The notes under the pieces: generated by a model
The model's input: the letters and a program-made list of their open reading frames with translations, nothing else
What the model was told of the DNA's origin: nothing
Database searches by the model: none
Assembly: GCA_018105865.1 (NCBI GenBank)
Contig: CM030841.1
Coordinates: 9,309,729-9,373,728 of the forward strand
Origin: Metaphire vulgaris
Taxonomy: Eukaryota > Annelida > Clitellata > Crassiclitellata > Megascolecidae
Length of the DNA stretch: 64,000 nt
Reading direction: 5' to 3'
Position numbers and translations under genes: made by a program
In this document: positions 1 through 11,208 of the stretch, piece by piece
Layout of the letters: the number at the start of each line of letters is the position of its first letter
Position numbering within the stretch: position 1 is the first letter of the stretch

Positions 1-126
1 CCTCTGCGACTCGGCAAAGATGAAGAATCTTTTCAAATTCAGAAGTCATACATAATCATTTATTTCTCGAGGTCTTTGAGGCCAAAGTATGAGGTGCAGT
101 TGGATCTCGAGACGTCTCGATCGGAT

Positions 127-417
127 CAGTGGCGTAGCTAGGCAAAGTGCCGCCTGGGGAAAAAATAAAAAGTGCCGCCTTTTCGCGGCGGAAAATTTTC
201 AAAATTTCCTGGAAAAAACCGTACCAGTCAAGTCTTTAAAAAAAGTCTGACAAGAAAAAAAAACGTTATCGAGTCTCTAAAAAGTCTGACAAGCAAAAAA
301 CTCTAATAAAGGCTAATAATTATTTTAAAAAATTAGGAAATCTCGAAAATGCCACCCCTAGGGCAAGTGCCGCCTGGGGCGCTTCGCCCGCTCTGCCTCC
401 CCCTCGCCACGCCACTG
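127..417. mobile_element. hAT-like MITE, GCGTAGC family
   Basis: Ends CAGTGGCGTAGC and CGCCACTG are inverted, and it is flanked by perfect 8-bp target duplications GATCGGAT (119-126, 418-425). Inside are two GTGCCGCC-rich blocks and a TGACAAGCAAAAAA module at 287. There is no transposase. Confidence 0.9.
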
Positions 418-515
418 GATCGGATGTAACTGGATGGCATGTCTGGTTATTTTCGATCAAGATGAAGCGATACATTACGGTTATGTTTTTCTTCTAAGAA
501 CAACCAGAACTTTCT

Positions 516-537
516 CTTTCTCTCTCTCCCTCTCTCA

Positions 538-569
<32 letters not shown>

Positions 570-577
570 AACACACA
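516..577 (+). repeat. (CT)n/(CA)n microsatellite
   Basis: CT-rich run passing directly into about 14 CA units. Confidence 0.9.
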
Positions 578-788
578 CTCGATTTCAGCTCTGATAATTT
601 TTTTTTTTGAAAAATGACAGCCAGTAACGTCAGCGGACAATCGCTTAACGTCTAGTTCATAGCAACCGACATGTCTGCTTCTTTCCTGCGAATTCTGTCT
701 GGTTGTTACCCGTTGTGATTTCTTCTCCATCATATTGATACGATCTTTAGCGGTTGAATCAGGTGCAACGTCGAATTGCTTCTAAGCG

Positions 789-1129
789 CAGGGTTGGGCA
801 AACTTTTTCTTTAAAGGGCCGCATGTAGTATTAGACATGCATCAGGCGGGCCGCAAATACAAGCAGCTAAATGTCTATAATTAAGACGCTGACATACGTC
901 ATAATCTTTTTAACGAAACTAACGTGGTATTAAAGATTTGTTGTTCAAATATCAGATATTTACTAACCATTTCAAAGATTTTAAAAGAAAGTGCCATGTT
1001 TCCATAAAATATTTCAAATAATCTCACTTTCTGCCGCTCGTATGTATATTTCTGAATGATCCTGCAGGCCGCATGGAATCCAGTGGCGGGCCTCATATGG
1101 CCTGCGGGCTGCAGTTTTTCCACCCTCTG
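789..1129. mobile_element. hAT-like MITE, GGGCAAACTTTTTC ends
   Basis: Left end CAGGGTTGGGCAAACTTT and right end GCAGTTTTTCCACCCTCTG are inverted, with GGGCCGCAT-type sub-terminal blocks on both sides. The target duplication is TCTAAGCG/TCTTAGCG (7 of 8). It lies just upstream of the calcitonin-type promoter. Confidence 0.85.
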
Positions 1130-1305
1130 TCTTAGCGTGTTAATATAGTCGTTGTAAACTTCTACAAAACTGATAGCGAAATACAGTGTACATAAACTCT
1201 TCTTCAATTTAAAATAACCCAGCCTGGCTGAAACAGCTATTGCTAAAAGATTGGCTCTAGCTGTTTCAAATTTAGACCAAGCGCCTAAGAATAGGCCTAA
1301 ATAGC

Positions 1306-1313
1306 TATATAAA
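1306..1313 (+). promoter_or_regulatory. TATA box of the calcitonin-type precursor gene
   Basis: A TATATAAA box lies 170 bases upstream of the signal-peptide ATG. A TCACTT initiator-like sequence follows at about 1329, roughly 25 bases downstream. The spacing fits RNA polymerase II initiation near 1330-1340 and a 5'UTR of about 140 bases. This is inference from motif and spacing only; no other promoter element was identified. Confidence 0.5.
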
Positions 1314-1475
1314 TTCACGGGGCTTTGCTCACTTACTTCTTAGATTTGAGGATTTAGTGTCATCGGGATAAGAATAGTAGAAATAGCAGAAATATTTTGT
1401 CTAATTTCGACACAGCAATTGAAAGGCGGGCATCAACCTGGTCATTGGGTATTCACTGATTGAACAGCGAAGAGG

Positions 1476-1585
1476 ATGCGACAACTTCTGTTCTTCTGGA
1501 TCGCTTCGTTCCACGCGATCTCCGTCTGCTACTGTAGGTCGACGGTCTCGGAGGACAGCAGAGGCCAATCAGAAGACGCCAACGG
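1476..1585 (+). CDS. Calcitonin-type neuropeptide precursor, exon 1 (signal peptide)
   Basis: This first coding exon encodes 36 codons plus two bases. It starts MRQLLFFWIASFHAISVCYC, a short basic start followed by a hydrophobic core, as expected of a secretory signal peptide; cleavage is likely after the Cys/Tyr cluster. An acidic propeptide stretch (STVSEDSRGQSEDAN) follows. It ends at a GG/GTGAGC donor in phase 2, which matches the acceptor phase of each downstream exon of this gene. The ATG is the first one after the TATA box and the frame is open to the donor. With the downstream exons it forms a precursor for the secretory pathway, processed in dense-core vesicles. The exon is too short to stand out as an open reading frame and is recognised by phase and context. 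Confidence 0.65.
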
Positions 1586-1640
1586 GTGAGCGGGGGACGC
1601 CCTTGTTCATAATTAAAGACATTTCAGTGTTTTGTTTTAG

Positions 1641-1730
1641 CCACCTTGACTTTGAGGGAGTTTGAAATTTGGAGGAGAGAAGGTTTGTCTCTCCAAAAAA
1701 CCTTGACGAGCAAAAAAGGACATCTTCATA
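1641..1730. mobile_element. Partial copy of the TCTAGCC/GGGGGAGTTTAAA element
   Basis: GCCACCTTGACTTTGAGGG resembles the internal part of the element at 2302. It is followed by a TTGACGAGCAAAAAAGGACA module at 1703. No clean ends or target duplication. It lies in intron 1 of the calcitonin-type gene. Confidence 0.4.
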
Positions 1731-2301
1731 TTTAAAATTAAAATCTTATAGCGACTTGGGCAAAGAGTACGTATGCTAACGTATCTTTGTAGAATTTCTG
1801 AAGATGTCTTTGATACGAGGAACGCCATTCTCGCATCTCTTGGATTAACGAACAACCAAAGATCTAACAGACAGTAAGTGGCGTCTACATTTTTGCCTAC
1901 ATCTATGATATATTTATCTTGATCGACATAACGAAAGATAACTAAGACGCCGTTTGTACTTGCATCCAGTTTCGTAACTCCAGGATTTTTCAAAAGCAAC
2001 CATTGGCGAGACAATCAATTCTTTTAGCTTTTAGACCTATTTCGAAACGAATGCGCTTCTAAACAATTTCTATTTTACGAACAGAACAGAGAAAGAAGGA
2101 AGACGAGATTTTGACATAGATTACAGAGGCGAACATTTTCTCAGCTTTGACAGTCTCTTATGACAACGTAATAGTTACGAAGCAGTTGTTCTATTGTGTG
2201 TATTACAAGTTTGACACTCTGTCGACGGGCCTGTCAAGCACATTGAACAGGGAAGCTCTGTTCTCAAAGTGTCGCTATGCAAGTAACTGATTACATTAAG
2301 C

Positions 2302-2467
2302 CAGTGTTTATTCTAGCCGCCTAGACTTTGGGGGAGTTTAAAATTTGGGGAAAACAGACATTGAGGAGTTTATACTACTTGCCAAAATGTCAAAAATAAT
2401 TTGGGGGATTTCAAACTTTAGGGGAAATTTCCTCCCCCCCCCCAGAGAAGGCCAAGAATAACCACTG
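2302..2467. mobile_element. hAT-like MITE, TTATTCTAGCC family
   Basis: Ends CAGTGTTTATTCTAGCC and GGCCAAGAATAACCACTG are inverted; perfect target duplication CATTAAGC (2294-2301, 2468-2475). Related to the copy at 61227. In intron 1 of the calcitonin-type gene. Confidence 0.9.
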
Positions 2468-2475
2468 CATTAAGC

Positions 2476-5227
2476 CTGCAAATTATGCAAACATTCGAAA
2501 CCGCCAAAACTTTTCCGTAGAACTGTATCCGAACTAGGAGGGCTGGCAGTTTAAAGAGCGTTGATAGGGAAAGACCAAAAAATTAACTCAACCGCCCTCA
2601 AAATAATCGAGTATAAGCATTATCTTCTCGTATTCAGCTTCTTAACCCCTTAACTGGGGATCCCGGATGTATCCGTCCATTTTACATTGAGTTACAGTTA
2701 AATACACGGTTAAGGGGTTAAACCAGCTTGATCCAGAGAGTGGCTTGCCTAAATCTAGTTCAAGCTTGCCTACAAGAGCAGCAGAACACAGACAGGAGTG
2801 GACGAAATTGCTGTGGCTGTCACAGCGTGCGAAAGCATCGTTAGGACACTAAAAATGAGAGAGTATGCCTCCCCCCTATACTAGTGTCGCAAATAAGTTA
2901 TGCGTAAATTGCGTTATCAAAATGCTACATACGTGAAAACAGTGTGACAGACAGGCTATTCGTCATTTCGACATTCGAGAAATTCACGTACGTAAATGGA
3001 TTAAAGCCTGTCTTACAAAATCTACGATGAATCGATGAATCGACCAATCCAATTTATCATCTGTAAACCAGGACCACTTTGGTGCCATCATACGTGGGAT
3101 TGTGGGTAGGCCTACGTGCTTCGTAAGCTTCGACATCTTTATCCTCAATACGATAAAGCTGTAGCATTAGTGGTCGGCGGACGCTTATCTCAAAGTGAAT
3201 TTTTCTCAACTATTAATTTAAGCAACATAAAGTTGAACCATTTCATACAGTTTCGTGCTACTCATCATTATAGCAATTTTGCCTCAACATGTGTGCACTG
3301 CAAATTCAACATTAGATTTTTAGAACATGACTAAAATCATATCTTTTTGACTTGGCTTATCCATCATATTGGCTGTCGTCTGGTTAAACGACCTGATACC
3401 CTGAATATGATTTGGATCTTGTGCAATTAGGATATGAATGATATGATTTGGCGCTGTAGAATTGTATGAACCGATTAGATTATTGACTTAGATTAGATTT
3501 GCAACGAAATCGCGGTCGACTGATAACTTGCGTAGACTTGTATCTAATATACAAGATTTGATTTGTCTGTAAATCGTTCACAGAGTTATTTTGTTCTTAC
3601 TGCGCCCGGTGCTGGTTGGACGTACACACTGACGGTAACAATAAAATTTCGGAAATATTTAAATAGATTTCCTCTCTTTCTCGGTCGCAATATATTGGAT
3701 TGAGTCGACGCCAATGTGTCAGTCCTTGGGGACTTGTCTTCAATTATTTTGCTGATCCTGTTACTGCATATCTAAGCGTCCGTTCCGTGGCGGTCGTTGC
3801 TACAACGTTAACAGGAACGCTGCAGACAGACGACTTCCGTTGGACACAGAATATAATTAGTTCGTTCTTATTGGAACGGTCGTTTGACAGTTTCCTTGAA
3901 ATCCACTTACTCCAGCAAATTTTGTGGATTAAGGGCGAAGATTCTGCTCGTCAACGCTAAATATTGAATACTTAGACTATAATGTGCTGCGTCGTGGAGC
4001 AGGTCTATTGCTTAGACGCAGGAAATCTTCCTTTTATTTTGCCCAAAATCTGTCAACTTTATCTCACGAAGAAACTTCGTGAAATCCTACTGCCGTTTTA
4101 TTTGTGTGCACTTTTCGTTATCCCCAGATATTTTTTAAAGTTCCGTTAGTCTTCGATATTACGTTTGGCATCTCTGATGTTATACCACCGTCTTCTCGCC
4201 CTACTGTGCCTGACTTGGAACGTCCTGGTAGTTTCGCAGATGTGATGGAGCGATCATGCTTAACACATTGATAAATCATAAGTCGCGGTGGTCATTGAGA
4301 CAGGCAAAGAGCTCAGAGCGTGAAAAAGTGAAAGCGAGGGAGGGTTATAGCGTAAACATTTATTCCTGAATTTTCTTCGGCTCTTTCTAATACTTCAAAC
4401 TCTTGATCGATGATGATGAAATTGAAATTGGTCAGATCTGCCCATGTTATCAGTTGTTTCTAAAGAATCGAAGTGTTGCGGAAAATTTCTGGACCTTACC
4501 CAGTAGTGTACAGAGCAAGGCCGGTGAGGCAGTGGCCCCGAGCACCGACCAGATGGGGGGTGGGAGCACCAAAATTGATTCGGGGACCTTTTTTGCTCGT
4601 CAAACATTTTTTTATCGACTGGGTCCCGGGCGACAACTACTGTCTGCGTGCCTCTGGCCTTGCCCCTAGCGAACTTGTGAGAAGATGCGGCAAACAACCA
4701 CATCTCTATCAGAAATTATTATTCCATAATTAAACAAGTTACTTTTAGAAAACGTTAGATTCTATCAGTCTTTTCTTGCTGTTTCGAACGTTGAAAAATC
4801 GCTTGGCAGGAGTAGCGTTTCCACGAAACTTCGCGAAAGTTTAACAAGAGGATAGTTTTTCTCAGCAGACAATATGCGGTGATATGACCTAAAGACTGCC
4901 AAAGTATATTGGCCGGGAAGGCAATATAGCAGTTACTCACTGAATTAATAATATTCACAGTCAAATGAATTAATTCATTGAACTGAATTGAAATCGACGA
5001 CGTTAGTTCCTTGTGGCCCTACATCCATGTGTTGCTTCTTACGATTCATCTTTTGAAAATTGAAAAAGAGGCGACGCATGACTTGATAATATTGAAACCC
5101 ATTCGAAATATAATTTTGCCTGTCGTTGTAAATTTCACAAACCACATCTCGGAGTTCGCAGAAGCCCAGCTGTTGTCCCACTACTAAGCCAATATAGTTA
5201 AAACTGACCGCGGAAACTGATTTGCAG
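2476..5227. other. Intron 1 remainder of the calcitonin-type gene
   Basis: No convincing exon seen. One GC-rich transposon-like segment (4511-4670, ends CAGAGCAAGGCC and GGCCTTGCCCCTA, with a TTTTTTGCTCGTCA module at 4591) has no target duplication. A TAGGCCTA palindrome lies at 3107. The rest is unremarkable. Confidence 0.4.
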
Positions 5228-5437
5228 AAAGCGCGACTGTACCGTCGGCGGCGGCATGAGTCAGCAGTGCGTCACCGAGCACGTCGATCAGAAGATGAAG
5301 ATGAAGGAGAGACTGGAAAGCAGCAGAGGTCCCGGCAAGAGATTCGTCATCGACGGGGCAGAATTCGTCGACTACAGCGATCGCGAAGACGAACTATTCC
5401 AGCTTCCCAATAATGCTAACGATAATAATTTCACTAG
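5228..5437 (+). CDS. Calcitonin-type precursor, exon 2 (peptide A)
   Basis: The exon is 210 bases (70 codons) between a TTTGCAG acceptor and an ACTAG/GTAACA donor, phase 2 on both sides. It begins with Lys-Arg, a dibasic cleavage site. A predicted 33-residue peptide follows, opening DCTVGGGMSQQC (two Cys, nine residues apart), with a charged helical middle (HVDQKMKMKERLESS) and ending RGP followed by GKR. Gly-Lys-Arg after Pro signals C-terminal prolinamide, the hallmark of calcitonin-type peptides, and an N-terminal Cys ring is the other hallmark. The ring is longer than the five-residue ring of vertebrate calcitonin. The rest of the exon (FVIDGAEFVDYSDREDELF and an Asn-rich tail) is an acidic spacer. 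Because it is symmetric, skipping it keeps the frame. The family call is inference from architecture. Confidence 0.65.
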
Positions 5438-5810
5438 GTAACAACGGCCGATTGCTTGCATGCGTGTCGCCAGAAGGAGCCTCGCTTGCCTGCTTGTGTT
5501 CGTGTGGATTTGATGTCTTTCCGCCGGTAACGATCGTCCTTGTGAGTAAGGTGCAGTGAGAAATAGTGAGCTGTGTCGTCCCATGAGCAAACGTCCTAGA
5601 GTTCTAGGTCCGTCTTTTCGGGTTGATTTGCATCGGAGACTGATTTGAAAACTTGTAAAATTTGTAAATTGGCATAAAACAGACAGACATCTGCTTTGTG
5701 AATCGTTTTAGTTCGTCAAGTTTCGGTTTACGCAGGGATGATATCTCTATCTGTGAGATCTCTGCTCACCTCCTAGTCCTACTACATAGATAATATGTAT
5801 GAGTGCATAT

Positions 5811-5892
5811 CAGTGGCGTAGCCAAGAGGGTGGGGTTAAACTCCCCCTTCCTTGGCCGTCGACGGAACAATTTTTTTAAACGTACGCCACTG
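5811..5892. mobile_element. Minimal hAT-like MITE (82 bp), GCGTAGC family
   Basis: Starts CAGTGGCGTAGCCAAG and ends CGTACGCCACTG. The flanks GTGCATAT/ATGCATAG match at 6 of 8, an aged target duplication. It is almost nothing but its two ends. Between exons 2 and 3 of the calcitonin-type gene. Confidence 0.7.
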
Positions 5893-6401
5893 ATGCATAG
5901 CGCCTTCCATATTCGCCTTTCATGTTCTAAGCACTGTATGAGTAAGCAGATCCGACCACGTATGCGATTGTATTATAATTTCCTTATTCATATACAGAGT
6001 AATTACTATATGACGTTCAGACCAATGGGAGGGAAGCGATCAGACCAGTTGGGAAGAGAATTTTCAATAATTGCTTCATCATGATAAATAAGTTGTTTAT
6101 GACGGCGTGAAATTTCCCCCTTTTATGCATTGAATAGATCAGTAAGCAATGGTCAGGGACTCCTGCCTTCCTCCCGTAAAAATACCGCACACTGTCGATG
6201 TAGTCCGTTCTCAGTAAACAGTGGGAGCGCTTCTTGGCGTTCATTGAAAAGACGCGCTATATAATTACATTGCTACTTGTGCTTATCGTCTTGTGCCTTG
6301 CTTCGCTCAACTCTATTCTGTAGAATATGAACACAAATCTAAAGATAAATGGACGATTTTTCAAAAGTATTTATTCCAGCTTTTGCTTGCTTCAACCCAT
6401 C

Positions 6402-6402
<1 letters not shown>

Positions 6403-6462
<60 letters not shown>

Positions 6463-6515
6463 TGATTTTAAAGTGGTTTAGGAGGCTATGTTAGCCTGTC
6501 TGAAAACCCCTGTAG
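6403..6515 (-). mobile_element. SINE tail with (ATT)n
   Basis: On the minus strand this reads a TCAGACAGGCTAACATAGCC-type tail, then CTCCTAAACCACTTTAAAATC, then a long ATT run. It shares this tail with copies at 14305, 25020 and 39529. Confidence 0.6.
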
Positions 6516-7080
6516 TAACTCGTCTTTAGCTATTTTTATCAGCCTAAGGTTAACTTCGCCTAGACTTCTATGTTTCCTGGCATTTGACTAGAACCAAATG
6601 TCATATGCTGTAGGCCGTATGCTGTATGGATAGCAGTAGCACTAATGAGCATTGGTAGTGGCAGCTTATTCAAAATCTACGTGCCTTCCTTTTGTCTAAA
6701 AATGTTATTTTCAAAATTGCTAAATGTGCCCGTTTAACATAGATTTACTTGAAATTTACTTATTTAACTCGCTTTTTCTCAGAGGCGTAAGGAAAGCAAA
6801 AAGTCCATGTTCTCTATTTTGCCTCTCGCAAAATAAATGCTCGAACTTTCTAGGTTTTTGTCGTCTTTTCAAGAGTTTTTCTCCCTCATACGTGTTCTAG
6901 CGTCAACGGGGTCGCTTTGAAGCAAACAACTTGCCTTGGCTTACTGGTTCTGCTATTCTGTGCTCTGCTTAATGCAGAGCTGTCAGTCAACGAGCACGCG
7001 AGATCCATGCACACATCAGTCAAGTCAACTGACTCGCTCGACAGGACCGGAGAACAATAGATTTCACGACGAGAGATCTC

Positions 7081-8209
7081 TATCAATCAGAAGGCATGCT
7101 TAAGCATAGAAGAAGCGGAGGTTGTCTTTGAGTTAAAACGAAAATAATGAAGACGTACAAAATCCAGTCCTATCGAGACGTCACGCCAACTTTGATCATC
7201 TCACACATGAAAGCAACGGTCACGGAATAGCGATTGCTTACAAGAATTTTCGTCGTCATCATGAAATGGATGATTTTGGAGCCAAAAAATTTCTTGTACA
7301 TTCATCATATGCTTAGAAGTTCTGTTGCTAATAGTTTCATGGGTGACATATTTAGCTTTCGTCTTATTTACCTAGAGGCAATGAGATTGACAAGTATCTG
7401 CAGGCTGTCATCAGAGATTCCGTCCTCTTCCTTCACCCCTCCTCCTCCTCTTCCTCCTCCTCCTCCTCCTCATCATCATCACTATCCTCATCTTCAGATC
7501 CCGGGACTATTGGTTTCGGAGTCTCTCAGTTCATTTCCTCATCTCGCGCTCTAATGTTTCCTAAACCTTCTTGACTGGATTTCAAAAGGACAATATTGTA
7601 ATTCCTCCAATTTCACTGCTTCTTACAGTATGTGTCTATCTACCTCTCGGTCTTACTCTAGTCGTCTGCCACTGTTTTTGGCGGGAAAACGCTTCATCCC
7701 ACTTCATCCGACATAATCATATCAATGCATGCGAGAAATATTATATCTCTTACTTCAGGCAAACATTTTTCGCTTTCTTGTCTTAGGGTAAAGCAATGGT
7801 CTTAAGGACATTGTAGAAGATGTACATGTAAGATCAGAGTGGTACTTGATGGTGGAGGGAAATGAATTCAAAATTGCTTCTTTACACTAAATCATTTTGT
7901 TAAATAAGTGAATTGCAACAAGAAACTTCCCACTGCTATTCATAGAGCCGACCAGTGGCAGTGGGGTGGGAAAATCTGTTAGCAGTGACCAGGAACGCCC
8001 CCTATTCGACCTGCAAATACCAAACTGGAAATGATTATTTCTTCCCATGCATAATGGTCTGTAGTCCATAGTAAATTAAATGGGTTCGTTTCTCTTCAAG
8101 CTCCCATGCACAATTCAACACCAGGAAAGGTAACGGAACGGAAAGGTAATAGAACTTGCGCTATCCAGTTTCACAATGGACTTATTGTTGTGTGTCCTAC
8201 TTCCTCCAG
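7081..8209. other. Intron 2, no gene seen
   Basis: No supported feature apart from a CTC/CAT trinucleotide-rich stretch at about 7430-7500. Open frames here lack coding character. Confidence 0.3.
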
Positions 8210-8293
8210 GAACCCGGATGAAGGATTCCAGGACATCGGAGAAGGTCTGTTAATTCGCAAAATCCGCCGCGAATTAAAGACGAGGCAAAAAAG
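8210..8293 (+). CDS. Calcitonin-type precursor, exon 3 (spacer ending in RQKR)
   Basis: This is an 84-base (28-codon) exon preceded by a strong pyrimidine-rich acceptor (TGTGTCCTACTTCCTCCAG) and followed by a GTCAGT donor. It is phase 2 on both sides, matching exons 1, 2 and 4. It encodes an acidic then basic stretch: NPDEGFQDIGEG, then LLIRKIRRELKTRQK, with the final Arg completed by the next exon. The resulting RQKR, followed by Lys-Lys from exon 4, makes a strong prohormone-convertase site just before peptide B. It carries no peptide of its own. The donor is weaker than the others, so the exon may be optional. Confidence 0.5.
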
Positions 8294-8337
8294 GTCAGTC
8301 GACGATAAACAGATCATCCACACTGATCATGCCTAAG

Positions 8338-8449
8338 CACCAGAGAAAGAGAAAAAGAGAAAGAGAGAGAAAAAGAGAAAGACAGACAGACAGAGATAGA
8401 AGAGAGACAGACAGACAGAGGCAGAGACAGACAGACAGAGGCAGACCTG

Positions 8450-8492
<43 letters not shown>

Positions 8493-8545
8493 CAGAGGCG
8501 GTGAGAGAGAGAGACAATGAGAGAGACAGAGACGGAGACAGATGG
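8338..8545 (+). repeat. GA-rich polypurine tract
   Basis: About 200 bases of imperfect (GA)n with GACA variants; it creates Arg/Glu-rich and Ser/Leu-rich spurious frames. It lies just after the exon 3 donor of the calcitonin-type gene. Confidence 0.9.
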
Positions 8546-9032
8546 AGGAAGAGAGATTTGCCGAAATTATTAAAGGTTTTGCTAGATTTTATGCCGATGA
8601 TTAGGTGCATTTGAGAATAAAGTGAAATAAATTATAAAGCATTGGCAATTCGCACAATTTATATACGCTGTCTTGGTGTCTAATTGGAACGCCATCCACC
8701 ACCCCCGCCCCATCCTTGAACAGTCACTCCCAAAATGAAGTTCTTAGCGACAGCCCTGGGCCTCAATCCCTCAATCATTACCGACACAATTAATAAGTTT
8801 ATCAGCTAGCAAATGCGCATGCCCGGCCTTTCTCGGGATGCATTCAAAGCCTTCTTTTGTCAGATTATAATTTCATATATTTCGATTGACGCTGCAACTT
8901 ATGGCTTGGATGTCGTGAAACTAGCTGTGCCGACGCAGGAGAAACTCAAAACTTGGCTATATCGCACGAGCTACTACAATTTATCATGTGTCCACACAGT
9001 CCCCGGATTAGTCGCCACAATAATCTCTACGT

Positions 9033-9035
<3 letters not shown>

Positions 9036-9129
<94 letters not shown>
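9036..9129 (+). repeat. (AAT)n microsatellite
   Basis: About 30 perfect AAT units, in intron 3 of the calcitonin-type gene. The poly-Asn frame is spurious. Confidence 0.95.
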
Positions 9130-9787
9130 AGTAGCCTTCCCCGTTTGTTCTCAGGCAGTTTCTAAGTTAACGTCGTCTTTTCCTTTTCTTAATTGGAACC
9201 TGGTGGTCATAGTGTTTTCGATGCGCTTAAATTTTTTTTACCCAACGTTATCACAACGTGGCATAAGACAGAATGGTGTTAAGTAAGCTAAGGGGCCGTT
9301 TACAGTAGCAGTAAACCAGCAATAATATTAGACCTTAGCTTCTTAGCAAATAGATATAAAGACTGTTTCTTTCATCTTTAAAAAGCGTAGACCTATAGGA
9401 CACAGCCATAACCTAAACTCGGTTTAACGTCGATGCAATTAAATAGCGGAGAGAGAGAGAGAGAGAGGAGGGAGAGCGAACATGGAGAGAGAAGTTTATT
9501 CGTTTCAATCAGCATCAAACAGTACAATTAAACGATATATCATCGCTGATTAAAACCAAGCTGATAGAGAAGAATAAATATCCGATCGAGACGGCCGCTT
9601 CAAAGTGAAAAAATTAATAGTAGTATAACAGATGGCAAGTCTGAATATAGCACGAAATTAGCAGTACTAATCATGTAAGACAATTAACAGTAACTGTAGA
9701 ACCAACAGCTTAGTTAATAGCAGCAAGATGAGAATCAGTCAGCAGTAGTCAGGATCAATATAAGTACGAGTTAGCTCCTTTAGTTGG

Positions 9788-9934
9788 CATGGGCGTCCGG
9801 AGGGGGTGCAGGGGGTGCAATTGCGCCCCCTGGAAAAATTGTGGAGTTATGAAAAAAGTAAAATTACTTGTTTGTTTCTTTCTTCACAAGACCTTGTTTT
9901 GCACCCCCTGGAAAAATTTCTGCGGACGCCCATG
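9788..9934. mobile_element. hAT-like MITE, CATGGGCGTCCG family
   Basis: Ends CATGGGCGTCCGG and GCGGACGCCCATG are inverted, each followed by a GTGCACCCCCTGGAAAAATT-like block. Flanks TTAGTTGG/TTAGTTAG match 7 of 8. Confidence 0.75.
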
Positions 9935-10184
9935 TTAGTTAGTTTGCGATATGCAACCACTGATGAATAATACAAGCTTAGTTTAACAAGCATCCATTTG
10001 ATTTAGTATGCAAGGTAATTGTAATTAATATTATGTTTAGGACGTGCGAATTGTGTTATGTAGTTGTATTTTGGAATATTAGTTTGTAAGCATTCGTTAA
10101 TCTTAATGAATAATTTTAAAACTTTAAAAAATTGCGATCTGGGATTCTCTCTGATGGTTATTATTTGTTCCTTAGTGAACAAGC

Positions 10185-10381
10185 CAGGGTCATTTTTAGG
10201 ATTGCAACCACTGATGAATTGGGGAGGTGTCGGTAAATTCTGGGGGTTCCTGCCAAAACGTCTGACAAGCAAAAAAGTCATCCCATAGCTGAGATTGGAG
10301 GGTTTTTTTGGAGGGGGGTCTCGGTCTTAAATAATGTGGGTGGGGTGTTGGGGAATTGTTAGGGGTGTAAAAATATCCCTG
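10185..10381. mobile_element. hAT-like MITE, CAGGGTCATTTTTAGG family
   Basis: Ends CAGGGTCATTTTTAGGATT and AAAAATATCCCTG are inverted; flanks GAACAAGC/GAACATGT (6 of 8). A TGACAAGCAAAAAAGTCA module lies at 10263. Other copies at 17255 (partial), 49739 (inverted) and 51714 (partial). Confidence 0.75.
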
Positions 10382-10549
10382 GAACATGTCCTGTAACCGT
10401 TAGAACCTAGGAATAAGCAGTTATTACGGTACCTGCACTTGAAAGCGCTGTAGAGATTCACGAGAGTTTACGTACATACTTACTTACCCACTCTTGTTCC
10501 AGACAGTGTGATATATTGCGCTATAGCATCGATTAATTCTTCTTCGCAG

Positions 10550-10718
10550 AAAGAAGGCTTGGGAACCGTGCAGGTTGAACCTCGGTGGCCACTGCTCGAC
10601 CGAGAGCGCCGCCCTTATTTCCGAATTGTGGCACTACCTGAACTCCGCCGAAAGCCCAGGTCGCAAACGGTCATCGGAGACGAGCGACACCTACGGGAAA
10701 CCGGAAGAAGAAAGACAG
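10550..10718 (+). CDS. Calcitonin-type precursor, exon 4 (peptide B)
   Basis: The exon has 169 bases, a TTCTTCGCAG acceptor and a CAG/GTAAAA donor, phase 2 in and phase 0 out. After Lys-Lys it encodes a predicted 34-residue peptide beginning AWEP. It continues with the ring CRLNLGGHC (seven residues between the Cys), a helical segment (STESAALISELWHYLNS), and ends AESP followed by GRKR, giving a prolinamide C-terminus. Ring, amphipathic helix and Pro-amide together match invertebrate calcitonin-type peptides. An acidic tail (SSETSDTYGKPEEERQ) follows. If the donor is not used, translation would stop 54 bases later. The peptide would be secreted and act through a class B GPCR of the calcitonin/DH31 type (family knowledge). 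The call of this peptide is the firmest part of the gene model. Confidence 0.75.
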
Positions 10719-11208
10719 GTAAAATACGATCAGAAATATACAAAATACTGCGTGTATCTTGAATTATTGTAAAATGATATGTGGGATCTTTCATTTAGAC
10801 TTAGAGAAACTACGGTAGTAGGCTGTCTGTGAGAGAATTTTTTAAAGAATCAAACAGTTACCGTTATTTGAATAGTAGATCGACAAATCTATTAGTGCAG
10901 GGGTATTAGTCAGAGTTGCGACGAGAGAGCCTCGATTTTCCATTTCTGCTTATTTCATGTTGAGCAAAAGCAATTAATTCGATTCGGCGCCAGCACTCAT
11001 TTGCTCTTTTCAAAACTCTACACCGTAGAGTAGACCGCAATATTGGATTGTTGTGCCAATGAAGTCAGCTGAAGAGGAATGCCTGAGTACGTTCGAGAGT
11101 AACCCAGCCGAGCCATGTACTACCGAGAAGCAGGAGCAACATGAAGATACTTGGAGATGTTAGGCAAAGTTAGGCAACTATTAAAAAAAGTTAGGCAACT
11201 ATTAAAAG

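Noticed and set aside
899..1318. 139-residue minus-strand open frame
   Set aside because: It lies mostly inside a hAT element and runs into the calcitonin-type promoter; no family features.
8813..9286. Frame with a 35-residue poly-Asn run
   Set aside because: Created by the (AAT)n microsatellite; flanking residues show no domain.
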